From the NCBI RefSeq assembly GCF_026340655.1, contig NZ_JAPEOZ010000001.1, positions 3,162,001 through 3,226,000 on the forward strand: 64,000 nucleotides of DNA. The letters are read 5' to 3'. The DNA comes from Streptomyces sp. NBC_01275 (GTDB lineage Bacteria > Actinomycetota > Actinomycetes > Streptomycetales > Streptomycetaceae). The notes beneath the pieces are model-generated. The model was not told the DNA's origin, ran no database searches, and was given only the letters and a program-made list of their open reading frames with translations. The position numbers and the translations under genes are program-made. Positions within the stretch are counted from its first letter, which is position 1. Each line of letters starts with the position of its first letter. This document shows positions 59,890 through 64,000 of this stretch, in pieces.

Positions 59890-60828
59890 TCATTTTCCGT
59901 CACGCCCACGGACCGTCGGCACCCGCTCCAGCTCGATCCCGAACCGCTCCCGGTACTCCTCCAACACCTCCTCGTCCCCCACCAGTTCGCGCTCCTCGCT
60001 CGTGCCGTCCGCGGCCGTCGCCTTCAGCTTGTGTCCACTGAGGGTGATCCTTCCGCCGTCCTCCGTGACCCGCGAACAGATCAGCGACTGGGTGAAGTGC
60101 GACCCCGGCGAGCTGCTGTGCCACCAGGCCCCGGCCGCGAAGTCGCCCAGCACCCTCGGTCGCACCTCCACCCGGTACACCCGCCCGCCGTCGTGCACGA
60201 CGTCCAGGTCGGCCGCCCCCGCCGACCGCGCCGATCCGTCCGCCCCGCCCTTCACCCCGGCCGCGTCCGGGCCGGCCTCGACGATCCGGAACGTCCCGCC
60301 GGGATCCTCCTGTTCGCCTCGGTGCTCCCACCGGAGCGGGTAGTGGCTGTGCGCCCCGAACCCGACGTCGGCCAGCCACTCCCCCGCGTCCACCGTCCGC
60401 ACCAGCAGCGCCAGATGGTCGTAGGGAATCCCGAGCCGCTCCTCCTCCCCGTACACCCGCGCCGCGAACAGCGTCACGTCGAATCCGAGCACCCTCAGCA
60501 GCGCCCCGAACGCCCCGTTCAGCTCGTAACAGAACCCTCCCCTCCGCCCATCGACGACCTTCTCGACCAGCCGGTTCTCCTCCAGCACGATCTCCTCGCC
60601 CAGATGGACCGACAGGTTCTCGAAGGGCACGGTCTGCAGATGCCTCAGGTGCAGCTCGCGTAGCACGTCGACGGTGGGCCACGCCGGATGCGGCACCCCT
60701 AGGCGGCGCAGATAGGCATCGACCAAGCGAGGATCAACCTTACGAGCGTCGACCTGGCGGGCGTCGACCTGGCCGGCGTCGACCTGGCCGGCGTCGGTCT
60801 TGCGGGCGTCAACCGGTGCGGGATTCAT
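59890..60828 (-). CDS. Arylamine N-acetyltransferase
   Basis: A 312-residue cysteine acetyltransferase. The Cys-His-Asp triad is visible: GRRGGFCYELNGAFG (Cys), GIPYDHLALLV (His) and WLADVGFGAHSHYPL (Asp). It acetylates aromatic amines or hydrazines from acetyl-CoA and could act on an endogenous aromatic metabolite. ATG 60828 has GAGGGC upstream. Residues 7-31 are a repeat (DAGQVDAGQVDARQVDAR) encoded by five 15-bp units. It starts four nt after the comEC stop. Confidence 0.93.
   Translation of the reverse strand: MNPAPVDARKTDAGQVDAGQVDARQVDARKVDPRLVDAYLRRLGVPHPAWPTVDVLRELHLRHLQTVPFENLSVHLGEEIVLEENRLVEKVVDGRRGGFCYELNGAFGALLRVLGFDVTLFAARVYGEEERLGIPYDHLALLVRTVDAGEWLADVGFGAHSHYPLRWEHRGEQEDPGGTFRIVEAGPDAAGVKGGADGSARSAGAADLDVVHDGGRVYRVEVRPRVLGDFAAGAWWHSSSPGSHFTQSLICSRVTEDGGRITLSGHKLKATAADGTSEERELVGDEEVLEEYRERFGIELERVPTVRGRDGK
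60736..60810. repeat. 15-bp coding repeat at the NAT N-terminus
   Basis: Five tandem 15-mers start at 60736, 60751, 60766, 60781 and 60796; the two central copies are identical (GACCTGGCCGGCGTC on the plus strand). In frame, they give the DAGQV-type pentapeptide repeat of the acetyltransferase N-terminus. Confidence 0.85.
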
Positions 60829-60832
60829 GCCC

Positions 60833-63745
60833 TCAGTCTCGCGCCACTCGCAGCGCCCCGCCCGCACCCGAGACAGCCAGCGCCCCGTCCCGGTCCGTCC
60901 GCAGCACCACCGCACCGCCCGCACGCAGCGCCGCGACCGTGCTGGGCGCGGGATGCCCGTACGGGTTGTCCGCGCCGCACGAGATCAACGCCAGCCGCGG
61001 CGCGACCGCCCGTATGAGGTCCGGATCCTGGTAGGCCGAGCCGTGGTGGGCCACCTTGAGCACATCCACCCCGCTCAACCGCGCGGCCGCCGGTGAGCGC
61101 GACAGCGCCCGCTGGGCCGGGGGTTCGAGGTCCCCGAGCAGCAGCATCCGCAGCCCGGCCGACCGCACGAGCAGTGTCACGCTGGCGTCGTTCGGCCCGT
61201 CCGGTTCCAGCGTCGGCCGCGGGGGCGGCCACAGCACCTCCCAGTCCAGGTCGTCCCCGATCCGGCGCCGCTCCCCGGCCACGGCCCGTACGACGGGCAC
61301 CTTCCGAGCCTCCGCCTCCCTCCGCACGAACTCCACCTGGTCCACGGGCTCCTCGAACCCCGTCGTCTCGATCGCCCCCACCGCCCGCCCCCGCAGCACT
61401 CCCGGCAGCCCTGCGACATGGTCGGCGTGGAAGTGCGTCAGCACGACGAGCGGCACCCTGGTGATGCCGAGCGTGCGCAGGCACCGGTCGACCAGCGCCG
61501 GATCAGGTCCGGCGTCCACCACCACGCCCGCGCCGTCCCCCGCCGCGAGCACCGTCGCGTCGCCCTGCCCCACATCGCACATCGCCAGCCGCCAGCCCGG
61601 CGGCGGCCAGCCCGTGATCACCCGGGTCAGCGGCGGCGGCTGCACCACCACGAGCAGGAGCAGCACCCCGCCCAGCCCGCACAGCCACGGATGCCTCAGC
61701 AGCCGCTTCCCGAGCAACACCAGCCCCGCCGTGCCGAGGGCCAGCAACAGCGCCCCGCCCCAGCCGCCCGGCCAGTCCACGCCCCCGCCGGGCAGCGCCG
61801 CCCCCGACCGCGCCACACCCGCGATCCACTCGGCCGGCCAACTCGCGCACCACGCAAGCCCCTTGGCCACCGGCATCAACACGGGCGCCGTCGCCAGCGC
61901 CGCGAAGCCCAGCACCGTGGCCGGTGCGACCGCGAACTCCACGAGGAGGTTGCACGGCACCGCAACCAGACTCACCCGCGCCGACAGCACCGCCACGACC
62001 GGCGCGCACAGGGCCTGCGCGGCCCCCGCGGCCGCCAGCGCCTCCGCGAGCCGCGGGGGAACCCGGTGCCGTCGCAGCGCGGCGCTCCAGCGCGGCGCCA
62101 GCGTCAGCAGGGCCCCGGTGGCCAGAACGGACAGCAGGAACCCATAGCTCCGGGCCAGCCACGGGTCGTACAGCACCAGCAGCAGGACCGCCGTCGCCAG
62201 CGCGGGGATGAGCGACCTGCGGCGGCCGGTGGCGAGGGCGAGCAGTACGACGGCTCCGCAGGCCGCGGCCCGCAGCACACTCGGGTCGGGCCGGCACACG
62301 ATCACGAACCCGAGCGTGAGCGCTCCGCCGAGCAGCGCGGTCGCCCGCAAGGAGATGCCGAGTCGCGGGGCCAGACCACGGCGCTCGATGTGCTGGGCCA
62401 GCCCGGGCGGCCCCAGGAGCAGGGCGAGGATGATCGTGAGGTTGCTCCCGGACACCGCGAGCGTGTGAGCGAGGTCCGTCTCCTTGAAGGCCTCGTCCAG
62501 CTCGGGCGGAATCCGTGCGGTGTCTCCCACGACCAGCCCCGGCAGCAGCGCCCGGGCGTCCGCCGGCAGCCCGTCGGTGGCCTCCCGCAGCCCCGCCCGC
62601 AGCCGGCCCGCCGTCCGCTGCGCCGCCGAGGGCTCCTCCACGACCGACGGCGCCGCTCGGTCCCGCACCCGCAGCACGGCCGCGATCCGGTCCCCTTGCG
62701 TCATCGCGGGCGCCAACCTCCCGGTCACCCGCACCCGGGTGGACGGCAGCAGCCCCAGCCACGGCGACCCGCCCGGCCCGCCCTTGGCTGCCTGTACGCC
62801 GCCCATCTGCCCGTCGGCTGATTCCGCACCCGCCCCGACGTTCCCGTTCCCGTTCCCGTTCCCGTCCACGATCATCAGCACCGGTGTCCGCGTCGCCACC
62901 GTCTGTCCGGCCGCTTCCTGGACGCTGCGCACCTCCCCTTCGATCAGGACGGAGTCCGGAGTCACGTGGTCCCCTCTGACCCTGGGCCGGGTGAGCCGGG
63001 GATCGGCGGTGATCTCGACCTCGGCGGTCACGGTGGCGTACTCCCGCGCCAGCACCGGCACCGGCCCTCGCCGCAGATCGGCCCCGTGCAGCCCGGCGGA
63101 GGCGGCAGCCGCGGCCACACAGAGCAGCACGCCAGCCACAGCCGGCTTCGGCCAGACACCGGGTCCGCCGGGGGCCTGCCCGCTGGAGCCACCTGAGCGC
63201 CTGCTCTCCGGCGCACCCGAGCTCCTGCCTTTGGGTCCACCCGAGCTCCCGTCCTCCGGCCCACCGGTACCTCCGCCTTCCGGCGCACCGCAGCTCCGAC
63301 CACCACCCTGCGCGCCCGACCTCCGACTGCCCTGCCCGCCCAGGTCCCGGACGTCTCGACCGCCCAGGTCCCCGACGCCTCGGCCGGCCGCAGGCCGACC
63401 ACCCCGCAGCCTGGAGTGTCGCTCGACTCCCGTGCCGCGCCGGCCCGCCCTCAGCAGCACGCCCGCCGCGAGCAGGCAGCCGAGCGCGAGGGCGCCCACC
63501 CACCCCGGCGACGCGTCCAACGTCAGCGCCGCCGTCGCCCAGGCCGCGAGCGCGGGCGGTACGAGCCGCAGATCCACCGGCCCTTCCTGCCGCGGGTGAG
63601 CATCGCCCAGCCGATTCCCGGAAGCCTCGTGCACAGCTCGGCGAGCACGGGAGCCGAGGCCGGTCCGAGGCCCTCCGGCCTCCACGGTCCGCCCGTTCCC
63701 CGTGCCGGAAGGCGCCTGTGCGGCGGCCATGTCGTCGCGCCTCAT
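60833..63745 (-). CDS. comEC: ComEC/Rec2 DNA-uptake membrane channel
   Basis: A 970-residue polytopic protein. N-terminal helices (VPPALAAWATAALTLDASPG), then a low-complexity Gly/Ser/Arg stretch (about residues 105-185), the central competence domain with ALLPGLVVGDTARIPPELDE and HTLAVSGSNLTIILALLLG, and a C-terminal metallo-beta-lactamase domain with LTHFHADHVAGLPG and KVAHHGSAYQDPDL. It translocates single-stranded DNA in competent bacteria; Streptomyces are not known to be naturally transformable. ATG 63745 overlaps the comEA stop (ATGA). Confidence 0.95.
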   Translation of the reverse strand: MRRDDMAAAQAPSGTGNGRTVEAGGPRTGLGSRARRAVHEASGNRLGDAHPRQEGPVDLRLVPPALAAWATAALTLDASPGWVGALALGCLLAAGVLLRAGRRGTGVERHSRLRGGRPAAGRGVGDLGGRDVRDLGGQGSRRSGAQGGGRSCGAPEGGGTGGPEDGSSGGPKGRSSGAPESRRSGGSSGQAPGGPGVWPKPAVAGVLLCVAAAAASAGLHGADLRRGPVPVLAREYATVTAEVEITADPRLTRPRVRGDHVTPDSVLIEGEVRSVQEAAGQTVATRTPVLMIVDGNGNGNGNVGAGAESADGQMGGVQAAKGGPGGSPWLGLLPSTRVRVTGRLAPAMTQGDRIAAVLRVRDRAAPSVVEEPSAAQRTAGRLRAGLREATDGLPADARALLPGLVVGDTARIPPELDEAFKETDLAHTLAVSGSNLTIILALLLGPPGLAQHIERRGLAPRLGISLRATALLGGALTLGFVIVCRPDPSVLRAAACGAVVLLALATGRRRSLIPALATAVLLLVLYDPWLARSYGFLLSVLATGALLTLAPRWSAALRRHRVPPRLAEALAAAGAAQALCAPVVAVLSARVSLVAVPCNLLVEFAVAPATVLGFAALATAPVLMPVAKGLAWCASWPAEWIAGVARSGAALPGGGVDWPGGWGGALLLALGTAGLVLLGKRLLRHPWLCGLGGVLLLLVVVQPPPLTRVITGWPPPGWRLAMCDVGQGDATVLAAGDGAGVVVDAGPDPALVDRCLRTLGITRVPLVVLTHFHADHVAGLPGVLRGRAVGAIETTGFEEPVDQVEFVRREAEARKVPVVRAVAGERRRIGDDLDWEVLWPPPRPTLEPDGPNDASVTLLVRSAGLRMLLLGDLEPPAQRALSRSPAAARLSGVDVLKVAHHGSAYQDPDLIRAVAPRLALISCGADNPYGHPAPSTVAALRAGGAVVLRTDRDGALAVSGAGGALRVARD

Positions 63746-64000
63746 GGCCGTACGAGATTCCGCAGGTCGGCGAAGCGACGCTCGCCGATGCCGTTCACCT
63801 CGCGCAGCTCGTTCACCGACCGGAAACCGCCGTGCCGGGTGCGGTAGTCGACGATGTGCTGCGCCAACACGGGCCCGACGCCCGGCAGGGTGTCGAGCTG
63901 GTCCACGGTGGCCGTGTTGAGGGAGACGGGAGCCGCGGGCCCGGCTCCCATGCCGGCCCCGGCGGAGCCCGCTGCTCCCGCACCCGCCCCCGTACCCGCT
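63742..64000 (-). CDS. comEA: ComEA, helix-hairpin-helix DNA-binding protein (5' end beyond window)
   Basis: The 3' part of a gene that runs off the right edge. The visible 85 residues begin in an Ala/Gly linker, then VSLNTATVDQLDTLPGVGPV and FRSVNELREVNGIGERRFAD: two HhH motifs of the ComEA C-terminal domain, which binds double-stranded DNA at the cell surface. An upstream membrane anchor and SLBB domain are expected outside the window. Its stop overlaps the comEC start, so comEA-comEC-NAT is one operon. Confidence 0.93.
   Translation of the reverse strand, partial: AGTGAGAGAAGSAGAGMGAGPAAPVSLNTATVDQLDTLPGVGPVLAQHIVDYRTRHGGFRSVNELREVNGIGERRFADLRNLVRP

Overview
The window is a stretch of linear-chromosome core from a Streptomyces species or very close relative. 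Signs of this are the very high GC with G/C-ending codons, frequent GTG starts, many 4-nt ATGA/GTGA stop-start overlaps, an LAxTG-type surface-anchor motif, and a gene order (SCO2523-2525 family genes, leuA, era, phoH/ybeY, tricorn protease, dnaJ2/hrcA, hemW, lepA, rpsT, holA, comEC/comEA) that I recognise from Streptomyces coelicolor. No rRNA, tRNA, intact insertion sequence, prophage or CRISPR array was seen. Almost all of the sequence is coding; only two gene-free stretches exceed 300 bases (10435-10777, the leuA leader, and 57604-58005, after rpsT).

Layout. 43-3667 (-): three genes of the uncharacterised SCO2521-2525 conserved module (variant P-loop ATPase-like protein, large helical protein, NNMT-like methyltransferase); the rest of the module would lie left of the window. 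3790-8528: small accessory genes (GNAT, tyrosine phosphatase, SigE-family sigma factor with a membrane partner, secreted sialidase, TerB-like protein). 8656-10777: leuA with a Leu-rich leader peptide and attenuator. 10778-12157: a protealysin-like M4 peptidase followed by its emfourin-type inhibitor. 12255-16770: a beta-glucosidase/sugar transporter operon and a divergent SDR/HTH-regulator pair. 16782-28982: the conserved phoH-ybeY-HlyC/CorC-cytidine-deaminase-like-era cluster, opened twice by accessory DNA: amtB-PII under probable GlnR control plus three secreted WxL/DUF916-type proteins, and an HTH regulator/drug-efflux/MmcQ block.

29237-33654: a PfkB kinase and a glucarate catabolic operon (kdgD-gudD) divergent from an IclR regulator. 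33828-36036: an MFS protein and a decayed heme-uptake locus in which the 5' halves of two divergent genes appear to have been deleted together. 36172-43202: adenine deaminase, RNase Z, HIT protein, tricorn protease, a lipoprotein and small genes. 43225-49221: rsmE, nitronate monooxygenase, dnaJ2, hrcA (with a CIRCE operator), a metallo-beta-lactamase-fold protein and a DUF3097 Toprim-like protein. 49283-64000: hemW, a SpoIIE phosphatase with its own anti-sigma-type kinase domain, an acyl-CoA ligase, lepA, rpsT, a SnoaL-like protein, holA, an arylamine N-acetyltransferase, comEC and the 3' part of comEA.

Two themes recur. Several promoters look leaderless, with a TAnnnT hexamer 5-7 nt before the start codon. 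Short tandem repeats of different sequence repeatedly sit just 3' of a stop codon (after the TerB-like gene, emfourin, pfkB, adenine deaminase, rpsT and the SnoaL gene).
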